A DNA stretch of 64,000 bases from Giardia muris (taxonomy: Eukaryota; Fornicata; Diplomonadida; Hexamitidae): the NCBI GenBank assembly GCA_006247105.1, contig CM016925.1, positions 1,798,001 to 1,862,000 of the forward strand, read 5' to 3'. A model generated the notes under the pieces. That model saw only the letters and a list, made by a program, of their open reading frames with translations. It did not search any database and was not told where the DNA came from. Positions 45,586-54,727 of the stretch are shown one piece after another. A program made the position numbers and the translations under genes. Numbering within the stretch: the stretch's first letter is position 1; each line of letters opens with the position of its first letter.

Positions 45586-48573
45586 ATGCGATCCAATGAG
45601 TTCAAGGCTAAGTACGAGACGCTCGAGCACATAGGCTCAGGGCGTCGAAGTGAGGTCTACAAGGTGCGTGATAAGAAGACGGGCGAGATCCTGGCCTGTA
45701 AGGAGATCCCATGTGACGCGACCGAGGCCAAGCGTTTGGAAGCGAAATTCTCTCTATTGGCACGTCTCTATCACAAGTCGGTGGTTGAATACCACGAGAC
45801 CTTCTATGACCCCGCTCAAGGATGCCTTCGGTTGATCATGCAATGGTGTGACAAACAAGACTTACAGAGTCTTGCGGAGTCTTTGCACGAGCAAGGCCGC
45901 ACCTTTACAGACCAACAGCTCTGGTCTATCACGGCCCAAGTCCTTGACGCCATCACATACTTGCACATCTCAGAGCGTTTGATACACGGACGGATTCAAC
46001 CCTCACATATCCTTGTAGGGTCGGACTTCTCCGTGACCATTATAGGACTTGAAGGCTGCCAACGCCTCTCGGAAGCAAAACCTGGACTCGTTGGGATAGC
46101 ATCCTATGCACCCCCTGAAGTCTTTCGTGGGTTGCCATATTCTCCTGCAGCGGATATTTGGGCAACCGCCTGTACGATGTATGAGGCGATCACCTTCCAA
46201 ACCCTGTTCTTAGCCCTGACGCCTGATGCTGTGCTTACCGCCATCCAGCGCTTTAATGGCTCCGAGCTTCAAAATATGAAAGCTTCATCCGAATATCGGA
46301 ACTTTCTAAGAAGTATGCTTGTGACCGATTCGGCTCGCAGACCGGATGTAACAGCGCTCACTCAGAACCCTAGTTTAGCAAGATATATGACGGATGCCAT
46401 TACTGACTCCGTTCTTGTAGAGCCAAAGGCCAATGTTGAGCAGAATACGATGCAGTCGATGATGTGCACAAGTTCTGTGGTTCCAGGCGTTCCACAATTC
46501 CCAGTCGATAAACGTCGATTCCTTTGCGGCGCTACAGACTCAACCTTTGACCAAAGCGTTTATTCCCCTTTCCCACGACAAGAACAACCAACGGAAATCC
46601 AATCCTCGGTTGTCCTGCATAGCGCTCAGCAGTCTGCCATAATTCGTAGTTCGGGCCCAACCGTTCGTGGTACATCCACCCCTTCCCGTCGTGATCAAAC
46701 ACCACGTCCGATGGAGGGGTGGACTGACTCTCAAGCCATAGGTCTTGTTCCTTTTGATGGGAATATGACGGGCCGGAGTACTACACCTCATCACCAGGTA
46801 CCCGACTTCCTCGAGAATATCAGTGCCATTGAGAATATAGATGAATGGCAACCGTCCATCTGTGGGTCTATGCATGTGTCTCCGTTGAAATCCATGACGC
46901 CACGCGCTCAAAGTAGCCGTTCTCATCATAAGTGTACGAGTTCTGAGGTTCCGATCGACATAACCGCATCATATACTGGTGGGAACAAAGGTGGGCGTAA
47001 TCTTGAAGTTTCAAGCTTTACGGAGAGCGATCTCCTCTCGAAGCCTATCTGTGCACGCCAACGTGTCATGCGCATTGATGGAAGCCAAACTGGTGTGAGC
47101 GGGCCACTTGCGTTCGACGGAGATAATGTAGCACCACTTGGAATTGAGTATCCAGGAGCTCGTAGTCAAAGTAGTCCATGCCAAATGTATCCGCACATGT
47201 CCATTGGATGTGTTCCCACTGAGAAGCAGAACGAGTTTGGAGGGACGTATCAACCAAACTACTTGAGAGCGGGTACGCCCCAAGGGACTACAATGGATTC
47301 TCTTCGTTCTGGTAGTGCAAAGAAGGTCTACAAGATGGATTATGTCAGGACCATTAACGAGCAGACCGCACAACGGAAGAAGGCAAAGAATAGCGCGAGC
47401 ATGCCAACCCTGATAGATCGGACTATTCATGATTTGAGCGAGTCCGAACCAATGGACCTCACGCGCGGGCCTTCTGGTTACGAGATTAAGTTCCCGGACT
47501 CAGATATAACGCGATTGAACTACAAAGTGACCGTTCCTCAGGTCTCGCGGCCTAACCTTGACTTGGGTGATAATACGCAATTCCAACAAAGTGCTCTAAC
47601 CTTCATCGACGATGATGACTTTGTCCTTGAGGGTGGGCGTGTACACCGCGGGTTAAGTCGTTCAATGGTTAATGGGAATGCATCCTTCCTAACCGTTAGC
47701 GAGATCCTCAGGGATGATAAACCCTCTTATACGGGGTTGATGAAGGCCGTTATTCAAAACGATTTGAAGGCTGTGAAGGATTTGGTTAAGACCGAGTTCG
47801 GTCAAACCGTCCTTAATGGGCAAACGGCACTGATGATTGCCGCCTCACTTGGGCATACGAAATGTGTTCGGGAATTGTTCCCCAAAGAGGGTGGGATGCG
47901 TCGTCGTAATGGTACTACCGCCCTCATGGAGGCTGTCAAAAAGCAACACATGGAGATCGTTAAGATTCTTATTAAGAAGGAAGGTGGAATGCGTCGTACA
48001 GATGGTTGGTCCTGTCTCATGTTCTGCGCTCAATATAACCTTGTCGATCTTGCTAAGTTATTCGCCCCGAAGGAGATGCGGCTTCAAACCTTATCCGGCG
48101 TCACCGCCCTCATGATTGCGACGGAACATAATAATAATGAGGTGGCTCAGTTACTTATATCAAAGGAGGCTGGATTGTCGGCCGTCAATGGCTGGACCGC
48201 CCTTATGAGCGCCTGCGAGAACAACAACACGGCGCTCGCTGAGAAGTTGGCGAGTAAGGAGGCTGGTGGCGTCAAAACCGACGGATGGACCGCGATGATG
48301 TCTGCAGCACGTCATGGAAACAAGAGGCTCGTTCAACTACTCCGAAAGAAGGAAGCTAAGTGTGTCAAGAACGATGGCTCATGTGCTCTCATGTGGGCAG
48401 CAAGTGAGGGCCATCGGGAGATTGTACAACTTCTTGCGCCGGATGAACGGGACATCTGTACGGTTTCTGGAAAGACCGCCTGTGACTTTGCTCGTGAGGC
48501 TGGGCACTTGGACTTGATCCCACTCCTATCGAATGAGAGTGGGAAGAAACGATCCCAGTCCAAGAAGAAATAG
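45586..48573 (+). CDS. Nek-family pseudokinase with about nine C-terminal ankyrin repeats
   Basis: The product is 995 aa. Residues about 10-265 are a Nek-like kinase fold with a retained Gly loop (IGSGRRSEVYKV) and beta-3 Lys (LACKEI). The catalytic loop reads HGRIQPSHIL (HRD Asp to Arg, Lys to Gln, Asn to His) and the DFG position reads GLEG, so phosphotransfer is unlikely. The APE-like segment (APPEVF) and the helix-F region (SPAADIWATACTMYEAIT) are preserved. A 400-residue Ser/Thr-rich linker precedes about nine ankyrin units (consensus GxTALMxAA) near residues 725-980, then a Lys-rich tail. It resembles the gene at 34746-39149 in plan but not in detail. The following gene begins 1 bp after the stop. 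Confidence 0.9.
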   Translation: MRSNEFKAKYETLEHIGSGRRSEVYKVRDKKTGEILACKEIPCDATEAKRLEAKFSLLARLYHKSVVEYHETFYDPAQGCLRLIMQWCDKQDLQSLAESLHEQGRTFTDQQLWSITAQVLDAITYLHISERLIHGRIQPSHILVGSDFSVTIIGLEGCQRLSEAKPGLVGIASYAPPEVFRGLPYSPAADIWATACTMYEAITFQTLFLALTPDAVLTAIQRFNGSELQNMKASSEYRNFLRSMLVTDSARRPDVTALTQNPSLARYMTDAITDSVLVEPKANVEQNTMQSMMCTSSVVPGVPQFPVDKRRFLCGATDSTFDQSVYSPFPRQEQPTEIQSSVVLHSAQQSAIIRSSGPTVRGTSTPSRRDQTPRPMEGWTDSQAIGLVPFDGNMTGRSTTPHHQVPDFLENISAIENIDEWQPSICGSMHVSPLKSMTPRAQSSRSHHKCTSSEVPIDITASYTGGNKGGRNLEVSSFTESDLLSKPICARQRVMRIDGSQTGVSGPLAFDGDNVAPLGIEYPGARSQSSPCQMYPHMSIGCVPTEKQNEFGGTYQPNYLRAGTPQGTTMDSLRSGSAKKVYKMDYVRTINEQTAQRKKAKNSASMPTLIDRTIHDLSESEPMDLTRGPSGYEIKFPDSDITRLNYKVTVPQVSRPNLDLGDNTQFQQSALTFIDDDDFVLEGGRVHRGLSRSMVNGNASFLTVSEILRDDKPSYTGLMKAVIQNDLKAVKDLVKTEFGQTVLNGQTALMIAASLGHTKCVRELFPKEGGMRRRNGTTALMEAVKKQHMEIVKILIKKEGGMRRTDGWSCLMFCAQYNLVDLAKLFAPKEMRLQTLSGVTALMIATEHNNNEVAQLLISKEAGLSAVNGWTALMSACENNNTALAEKLASKEAGGVKTDGWTAMMSAARHGNKRLVQLLRKKEAKCVKNDGSCALMWAASEGHREIVQLLAPDERDICTVSGKTACDFAREAGHLDLIPLLSNESGKKRSQSKKK

Positions 48574-48574
48574 G

Positions 48575-49510
48575 ATGTCAATTGCGTCTCCTAATATTGC
48601 ACTCATCAAATACTGGTGTAAAGGAACTGAGGGCACAAATGCCCCAGCCGCAGGCTCCGTCTCGTTTCTCATTGATCCGAAATCCCTTTGGACTGAGACA
48701 CGAGCGGAACTGGCAACTGATGAGAAGACAAGGTTCTGGATCAATGGGATAGAGAGAGAAGTACCTGAGGCATATTGGAGGTTGAGCAGTGCGTTCCCAT
48801 GCCTTACTCGGTGCCCTATCCATATACATACGACTAACAACTTCCCAATCGGTTGTGGTCTAGCATCTTCAGCCTCTGGAGCGGCCGCACTTGTCTTAGA
48901 ACTCGACCGTTTATTCAGTACCCATCTTAGCAGACGGGAGCTTTCTGCGGCGGCGCGAGTATATAGTGGATCTGGTGCAAGATCGATTATTATGGGAGTA
49001 GCCGAGATGATTTATGACCCCAATCTTCCAATAGAGGAACGTTGGCATGCTATCCCCTTGGAAGTTCATGAGAGTTTACAAAGCCTCAAATGTTTAGTAG
49101 TACTCTTCTCCTCAACGGAAAAGACGATCGGCTCAACTGAAGCAATGAACTTATGTTCAGGAACCACGGCTATGAATGCACGGTTAAAAAGGATACCGGA
49201 ACGTCTTAAACGTTGTCGAGAAGCGTTACGAATAGGCGATTTTAACGAACTAGCAGCGGTGGCGACCGAGGATTGGCGGTGTATGCATTCTGTGATCCAG
49301 GACGTCATTGGCCTCTCATATATAACAGAGGCTGGTTGGGAACTAGCCGAGAGGATTGATGCCCGGCGGAAGGCGGGAGCCCAGATCTTCATCACCTTTG
49401 ATGCAGGCCCAAATGGCGTGATCCTTGGCAGCGCGGAAGCTCTGCGTGAAGTCTACAGTCTCCCCATAGGGAATAAGCTTATATTTCAGTGTGAAGTAAG
49501 GCTAAAATGA
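48575..49510 (+). CDS. MVD: Diphosphomevalonate decarboxylase
   Basis: The 311-aa product starts at ATG 48575. An in-frame ATG at 48533 would lie inside the Nek gene and adds nothing conserved. Family motifs are SPNIALIKYWCK at residues 5-16 (usually NIAVIKYWGK), the GHMP ATP loop PIGCGLASSASGAAAL at 91-106, SGSGARSIIMG (family SGSACRSLYGG), and FDAGPNGVIL with the catalytic Asp near the C-terminus. The enzyme converts mevalonate diphosphate to isopentenyl diphosphate using ATP, completing the mevalonate pathway. The protein is shorter than the roughly 330-400 aa usual for the family, without loss of core motifs. Its stop overlaps the next ATG in ATGA. Confidence 0.93.
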   Translation: MSIASPNIALIKYWCKGTEGTNAPAAGSVSFLIDPKSLWTETRAELATDEKTRFWINGIEREVPEAYWRLSSAFPCLTRCPIHIHTTNNFPIGCGLASSASGAAALVLELDRLFSTHLSRRELSAAARVYSGSGARSIIMGVAEMIYDPNLPIEERWHAIPLEVHESLQSLKCLVVLFSSTEKTIGSTEAMNLCSGTTAMNARLKRIPERLKRCREALRIGDFNELAAVATEDWRCMHSVIQDVIGLSYITEAGWELAERIDARRKAGAQIFITFDAGPNGVILGSAEALREVYSLPIGNKLIFQCEVRLK

Positions 49511-51831
49511 ACATCATAGATGCCTTCTATGCCTCCAACGACCATGACAGCCTGGCCCGCCTCATCATCGACCTCCAACGAGAACCAAAAGCGGAGTGCG
49601 ACGTTCTCCTGGCGGTGTGTACCACGAAAAGCGCGGGCGCTCTCATGCGCGAGCCCTTCGTGTGTTGGCGGCACCTTGCCGTCCTAGGGTTACTACTTCC
49701 TCGATGCTCCGTTGGGGCGCTTCAGAAACACCTTTCGAAGCACCTGGAACTTCTCATGGGGATCGCGCAGAAGCTCGGCTACGAGGCATCGGAACGACCA
49801 ACAACTTTCGCATCCTCATTATTATGGTGCTCTCTCGCCCGCCTCTTGATTAATGTCTACCTTGACGTCGTCCGAGTGGCATGGACGTTGGGAATGACTA
49901 CCTCCGGCGTTGCCGCCTTTGTTAGTACACAGATAGCGTTTCTCAAGCTCCCCACGGCGGTCTGTACTGCAAATACCCAGGATCTTTCTCTTGAGTGTGG
50001 TCGGCGACTGGAGCAAATCGCTGCCAATGCGTGTGGCGTCCTTAGTGTTCTTGCACGTCATTCGCAGGCGTGCTCCGCTCTGCGTAGCAAGGCGGCTGAG
50101 TTGAGGCAGGCCTGTTTCAGTCTGGTCGTTATTACTGCACATGCACCGCACATCTTCTCGAGACGTTTGATCATTGATTCGGCAGCGGAGTTATTCGTCA
50201 TGACCACCCTTTCACTGGAGGCGAAAGCCATCCGCCATGAGGTTGGAGCGGAAATAAGTCGTATGCTGAGACTAATTATTTGTGTCCTGATGAATGACGT
50301 TGTTGATAATCCGGAGCTGCATGCGACGGAGAGTCACACCCTGCTCACCTCTCTCTTCTCCACGGCGGGAGTGCCTGTGCTGAATCCGGTAATGGACCAT
50401 TATCGCGACAAGACCGTGTTTGGGTCCACTCGGTTTCCAGTTTTCCTCGCAACGCTGCTAGAGTATATATGCCGCTTCTCCTGCAAGGGCATAGAGGCCA
50501 TCCTTGCAACAGTTACGGACGGCTGCATGATGTTTATGGGGGTGTCCGGTAAAACGCACGAGTTCCCGGACGACGTTCTCTTCGGTGTGGCATCGTATTA
50601 TGAGCTTTCCGCGGACATCTTGGCACGTCTACACACACGGCTCGCGACGACTAGGACGCCTGGGACCCTTCTCAGACTCGTCCCCAGTATTAGTAAGGCT
50701 TTGACATACTTGGCTCAAGCTCCCTTCTCCATCATGACCCATCTATTCAATGGAATCCTTTGGCATGCCGTTCGACTGCTCAGTCTTCCAGACTCCGTCA
50801 ATGGTGACGTCATGACTCACGTATACGGGTTGATCACGGTCATCCTTCAGAAGCGTGGATTGACGACGACCATTGATTCAAAGACGTATGGTGAACGCTA
50901 CCATGTGCTCGTCACGCTTCTTAGCGCGATTGTGCGAGTGTTGGACACACCCATCACTTCTACGACGTTGCCTCTTCATCTGGCCGTCGCAAGGACTGTG
51001 CGTGCGTTTTGTCGTGGTGGACACATTCGTGTAGTTGCTGCATATCCCCAAATCATGTTAGATACGGGCTCTCCCCTTCTGACAGACCTTCTCAAGCGGG
51101 CCTTTCGGAGTGCTTTCTATGTTCACCCTCATCTGCTTAATAAGGGTGATAAGAATAAGACTCCGTCGAAGGGTGAGCTTAAAGTGGCCGTTATCCTTCT
51201 CGAAGCCTTAACCTATGCGTCTTGCACTCCGATTAATGGCACTCTCCCACCCTCCTTAGCAACAACGGTCTTCTTACTCTCCAAGGCGAAGGATAATAAG
51301 GCTCTCACACCCGAGCAACTAGAACGGTTACAAGCTTGTCTATCTGCCCTCCAGAGTGTGTATGACCCCATAACCCCTCGCTGTTACGCCTACGCCCCGA
51401 CCATTGATGCTAGAGTCGCACTAGAACATGGACTTGACCAATTGGATCCTATCACAATTGGTCATATCGCTACCCTAGCCGATGGTGCCCCACTCAATGA
51501 GCCGGCGCTGAAACGCTCAGCTCCTGGAGCTCTCATATACCTTCCATACATCCCCGTCAACGCTAACATGATGGCAGAGGCCGACTCAGATATGAACACT
51601 CAACCATATATCTCCAATCCGGACCACGAGCCGATCACTACATGCTCTTCGGATACACATTCACGCAAGTCCCCCGTTGGATATCTCCCACCTGCGTCTC
51701 AGGAAGAATCCACTCATCCGAGATACACCCCGCTCGAGAAGCCGGCACAGCCGTCCATGGACTCTAAGACTGTCGAACCCGCGAGTATGGACATTGCCTC
51801 ACTCCACTTTGGGAGCTCCGATTCCGATTGA
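49507..51831 (+). CDS. Hypothetical large helical protein, 774 aa
   Basis: The ATG overlaps the stop of the decarboxylase gene by the sequence ATGA. The product is predicted to be almost entirely alpha-helical for 650 residues with regularly spaced Leu/Ala-rich helices, suggesting a HEAT/ARM-type solenoid. The last 110 residues are Pro/Ser/Asp-rich, disordered and acidic, ending GSSDSD. No signal peptide, no catalytic motif, and no family I can name. The 6-bp gap to the next gene continues the tight string that begins at 45586. Confidence 0.6.
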   Translation: MNIIDAFYASNDHDSLARLIIDLQREPKAECDVLLAVCTTKSAGALMREPFVCWRHLAVLGLLLPRCSVGALQKHLSKHLELLMGIAQKLGYEASERPTTFASSLLWCSLARLLINVYLDVVRVAWTLGMTTSGVAAFVSTQIAFLKLPTAVCTANTQDLSLECGRRLEQIAANACGVLSVLARHSQACSALRSKAAELRQACFSLVVITAHAPHIFSRRLIIDSAAELFVMTTLSLEAKAIRHEVGAEISRMLRLIICVLMNDVVDNPELHATESHTLLTSLFSTAGVPVLNPVMDHYRDKTVFGSTRFPVFLATLLEYICRFSCKGIEAILATVTDGCMMFMGVSGKTHEFPDDVLFGVASYYELSADILARLHTRLATTRTPGTLLRLVPSISKALTYLAQAPFSIMTHLFNGILWHAVRLLSLPDSVNGDVMTHVYGLITVILQKRGLTTTIDSKTYGERYHVLVTLLSAIVRVLDTPITSTTLPLHLAVARTVRAFCRGGHIRVVAAYPQIMLDTGSPLLTDLLKRAFRSAFYVHPHLLNKGDKNKTPSKGELKVAVILLEALTYASCTPINGTLPPSLATTVFLLSKAKDNKALTPEQLERLQACLSALQSVYDPITPRCYAYAPTIDARVALEHGLDQLDPITIGHIATLADGAPLNEPALKRSAPGALIYLPYIPVNANMMAEADSDMNTQPYISNPDHEPITTCSSDTHSRKSPVGYLPPASQEESTHPRYTPLEKPAQPSMDSKTVEPASMDIASLHFGSSDSD

Positions 51832-51837
51832 CCAAAA

Positions 51838-52242
51838 ATGAGGGAGTTCCTACAAGCGCTCCAGTTCAGCGCCCTCCCAAAGGTTGAGGCGACGTCTGCC
51901 CAGGCTGCCATCATCGATAAGATCGTGGCCGCATACTATACGAAGGAGACGCCGCAGCAGCCGGGTCCAGCCGACCTCGTCTCACAGCTGATGAAGAGCG
52001 ACGCGCGGATCCTCTCGGAGATCGAGACGCTTCAGTCGACCTTGAGCGTGGCGGTAGCTCGGATTCGTGAGCTCGAGATCCAGAATTCGGAGCTCATGAA
52101 GCGTGTTCTACAGCTTCAAACGTCAACCATTGGGAAGTCTGCGGGAGATCTATGCGATAGTTATGCGGTGACAGAAGATCTCCTTTCGGCCAGTGTCGCC
52201 CCGTCTCCGGCGGTTAGCCTCCCTGCCGAGGCTACGACTTAA
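51838..52242 (+). CDS. Small coiled-coil protein, 134 aa
   Basis: It starts 6 bp after the preceding stop in an A-rich context (CCAAAAATG). Residues about 55-95 form a heptad-rich coiled coil (ILSEIETLQSTLSVAVARIREL). The N-terminus is helical and the C-terminal 35 residues are Ser/Ala/Pro-rich. There is no recognisable family. It is probably a small structural or adaptor protein (inference from composition only). Confidence 0.55.
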   Translation: MREFLQALQFSALPKVEATSAQAAIIDKIVAAYYTKETPQQPGPADLVSQLMKSDARILSEIETLQSTLSVAVARIRELEIQNSELMKRVLQLQTSTIGKSAGDLCDSYAVTEDLLSASVAPSPAVSLPAEATT

Positions 52243-52815
52243 ATGTGAATGTGATAGACGAACTCTTCAGTTATACAGTGGACTGATAAAAGGGTTCGAC
52301 CTGGAGGGTGGAGGAGATGACTACAAGCGAAATGAGGGGTGGGGTCTGACCTCGATAAAGATAAGCTTTGTGTTTTGAGAGTGATTGGAAGTATTCATGA
52401 ATATGATGGACAAAACGAAGGGAAGTTATGTAACAAGAGTTAGGTGTACAAATGTACCAGTTCTACCGTCTAGGACTCCCTAGGTGGGCACCCGGTTAGT
52501 GTTGCACGGTTCCTAATCGTCTTCGAGATGAATCTCATGCAGGAAGATCACAGGTTATTTCAAACGCATCAGTTCTTTCAAGAGAAATCATCAAGAAGAC
52601 GTGGTGGAAGCTCCTCAACAGCAGTACACACTGTAAGTTATCTAAAAGCCAGTGATGATACGCAATTGGATACTAGATGATATTTCTGATGCTTTCATAT
52701 TTGGCAAATTCGTCACCAAATTTTCGTCTCTAACGCTTCCAAGAGCATAGACTTCCCCATCGTAGACTCCTTCATCTCCAACGTACGTCCAGATAGACCT
52801 TCTCTCGGCAAAAAA
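52243..52815. other. Intergenic region, 573 bp, no gene recognised
   Basis: This is the longest gene-free stretch in the window. It is AT-richer than its flanks, holds several stop codons in every frame I checked, and shows no tRNA fold and no repeat. It ends in AAAAAAATG at the ankyrin gene start. A 'GTGATGA...CTGA' pair near 52652-52689 was considered and rejected as a snoRNA. It may contain an unrecognised non-coding RNA or an extended promoter. Confidence 0.5.
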
Positions 52816-54681
52816 ATGTCCGAACTGATTCAGGCCGCCATGAGAGGTGATGTCGAGGGTACCCGCCGTCATTTACATGAGGCCCTGAGCCGAGGCTTCA
52901 ATGGGATGACGGCCTTGATGCACGCAGCCGAGAACGGGCACTCAGAGTGTGTTAAGCTACTTCTCGATAAGGAAGGGCGTGAACAAGATCGAAACGGCTG
53001 GACGGCCCTGATGTTCGCTGCACGCCGGAACCACATCGAGTGCGTCCGCCTCCTCCAACGCGAGGCGACCCTACGTACCTCGCGAAAGACTGACGAGACT
53101 TTACCGGGATCGACCGCACTCATCATCGCGGCGAGGTACGGACGGGCTGAATGTATCCGTCTCCTGGTGGGACGAGAGGGTGGGATGCAGGATAACCTGA
53201 ACCATACGGCCCTCATGGTCGCTGCCTCGAAGAACTTCTCAGCCATCGTGTCCATGCTTGTCGCACGCGAGGCCCGTTTGGTAGATAACAACGGTTGGAC
53301 CGCGCTCATGCACGCGGCGTACTGGAACCACCTCTCATGCGTGAAGTTATTATTGCGCGAGACAGGGATTCAGTCCACAAAAGAGGTTGATAGCTGTCCC
53401 ACTGGTGCCACAGCACTGATGATCTCTGCGATCCGTAACTGCGCGAACGTCGCCTCGCTCCTCTTCCCACACGAGCGAGGGATGGTGGACGCGCACAATC
53501 ACAACGCGCTTTGGCATGCATCGCATAACGCTCTTAATAGGAAGGGCGAACACATAACGGCTGGACACCCCGTCTTGATAACTCTCCTGCAGAACGAGCC
53601 AACTTCTCCTTCCTCCATTCCAAATACACTTTCCAAGAGCCTTCTGGACTGCGCTGCAAAGGGAGATGTGCAAGGCGTCCTTCAGTGCCTTAGCGAGGCT
53701 GGCCAGCATGACTCAAAGGGGAATACCGCCCTGATGCGCGCCGCAATGGGTGGTTACGAAACCATTTGCAAGATCCTTATCGACCGAGAGCAAGGATCGA
53801 TCAATGAAGATGGATGGTCAGCCCTGATGTTTGCCGCGCGTTATGGCCACCTCGAGTGCGCCCGTTGTCTTATTAGTGAGGCCTCTATTCAGTCTTCACG
53901 CCATATAACTGATTCCACCTTTAATTTCCCACAAGGAATCACTGCCTTGATGTTGGCCGCTAAGTTCGGCTACCTTGAGATCGTATTGCTCCTTGATCCT
54001 CATGAGCATACCCTTGTCGATTCCGAAGGGAATGGAGCTCTTTGGTATGCAGAAAACGCTCAGGGCTTGGATGATGAGGTACGGAAGGCAATCATCGTTG
54101 CGCTTTCTGCCGAACAAGATGCTGGCCCATTGGAGGAGGTTGAAACATCCTCTAATGACTTCCCACGTGTCTGGACCTTTGATGGCATTGAATATGTCTT
54201 GAAAACCGATTGGGACGCCTATGCCACCGTTTCCGAGGCCGAGAAGAAGCTGGCCGCCGTAACTGCAAGCATGAAAGGCATAGATACACCTACTCAATCG
54301 ACAACGGAGCACTCACTGGAGAGGGCTCGAGAGGTCCGGCAGCTCCTCGACCAGGTTGCGGAGCTCCAGGCCGAGAACGAGGCCTTGAGGACGGCGGTAC
54401 GCAGCAATATTCCGGTGAAGCAGGAAGAAAGTATCCTCATCCCCTTTCGAACTGGCTTGGAGTCTTCCCTCAACACCCTTCATCGCCTCAAGGAACAGAC
54501 GCTAGTGATGCGGAGGGCCGTCGCTGGAGAGGATAAGCTGACCCCGGCAGTCGACGATGCCTACAACGGTGTGTTCGCACTTATTCGAGACCTGCGCCGA
54601 GACATCGCGGCCTCTCTTCAGGTTCTGGCGGCCATGACCCTTTCAGCAGGTGCTCAGGATGCTACCAACTCGCAGAAGTGA
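52816..54681 (+). CDS. Ankyrin-repeat protein with C-terminal coiled coil (Giardia 'Protein 21.1' type)
   Basis: The product is 621 aa. About thirteen ankyrin units with the consensus GxTALMxAAxxGHxECV occupy residues 3-430 in two blocks, restarting at SLLDCAAKGDVQGV near 275. A coiled coil follows at about 485-535 (RAREVRQLLDQVAELQAENEAL), then a helical tail. There is no kinase domain. Such ankyrin-only proteins are abundant in Giardia, many located on basal bodies, the disc or flagella. It probably works as a protein-protein adaptor. The stop overlaps an AGTGAAC signal. Confidence 0.9.
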   Translation: MSELIQAAMRGDVEGTRRHLHEALSRGFNGMTALMHAAENGHSECVKLLLDKEGREQDRNGWTALMFAARRNHIECVRLLQREATLRTSRKTDETLPGSTALIIAARYGRAECIRLLVGREGGMQDNLNHTALMVAASKNFSAIVSMLVAREARLVDNNGWTALMHAAYWNHLSCVKLLLRETGIQSTKEVDSCPTGATALMISAIRNCANVASLLFPHERGMVDAHNHNALWHASHNALNRKGEHITAGHPVLITLLQNEPTSPSSIPNTLSKSLLDCAAKGDVQGVLQCLSEAGQHDSKGNTALMRAAMGGYETICKILIDREQGSINEDGWSALMFAARYGHLECARCLISEASIQSSRHITDSTFNFPQGITALMLAAKFGYLEIVLLLDPHEHTLVDSEGNGALWYAENAQGLDDEVRKAIIVALSAEQDAGPLEEVETSSNDFPRVWTFDGIEYVLKTDWDAYATVSEAEKKLAAVTASMKGIDTPTQSTTEHSLERAREVRQLLDQVAELQAENEALRTAVRSNIPVKQEESILIPFRTGLESSLNTLHRLKEQTLVMRRAVAGEDKLTPAVDDAYNGVFALIRDLRRDIAASLQVLAAMTLSAGAQDATNSQK

Positions 54682-54683
54682 AC
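54677..54683 (+). promoter_or_regulatory. Putative polyadenylation signal AGTGAAC
   Basis: The ankyrin gene ends CAG-AAG-TGA-ACC, so AGTGAAC matches AGTRAAY and spans the stop codon. The assignment is by motif only. Confidence 0.45.
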
Positions 54684-54727
54684 CTGAACTCAGGGTATGA
54701 CTCTTATCACACGTGGCGCAAAAAAAC

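Noticed and set aside
48533..48574. Alternative start of the decarboxylase at ATG 48533
   Set aside because: It overlaps the Nek-ankyrin C-terminus and adds a basic stretch not found in the family; the conserved N-terminus begins directly after ATG 48575.
52652..52689. GTGATGA followed by CTGA, resembling C and D boxes of a snoRNA
   Set aside because: The spacing is only about 30 nt, the D box is not next to a closing stem, and no guide segment can be defined.
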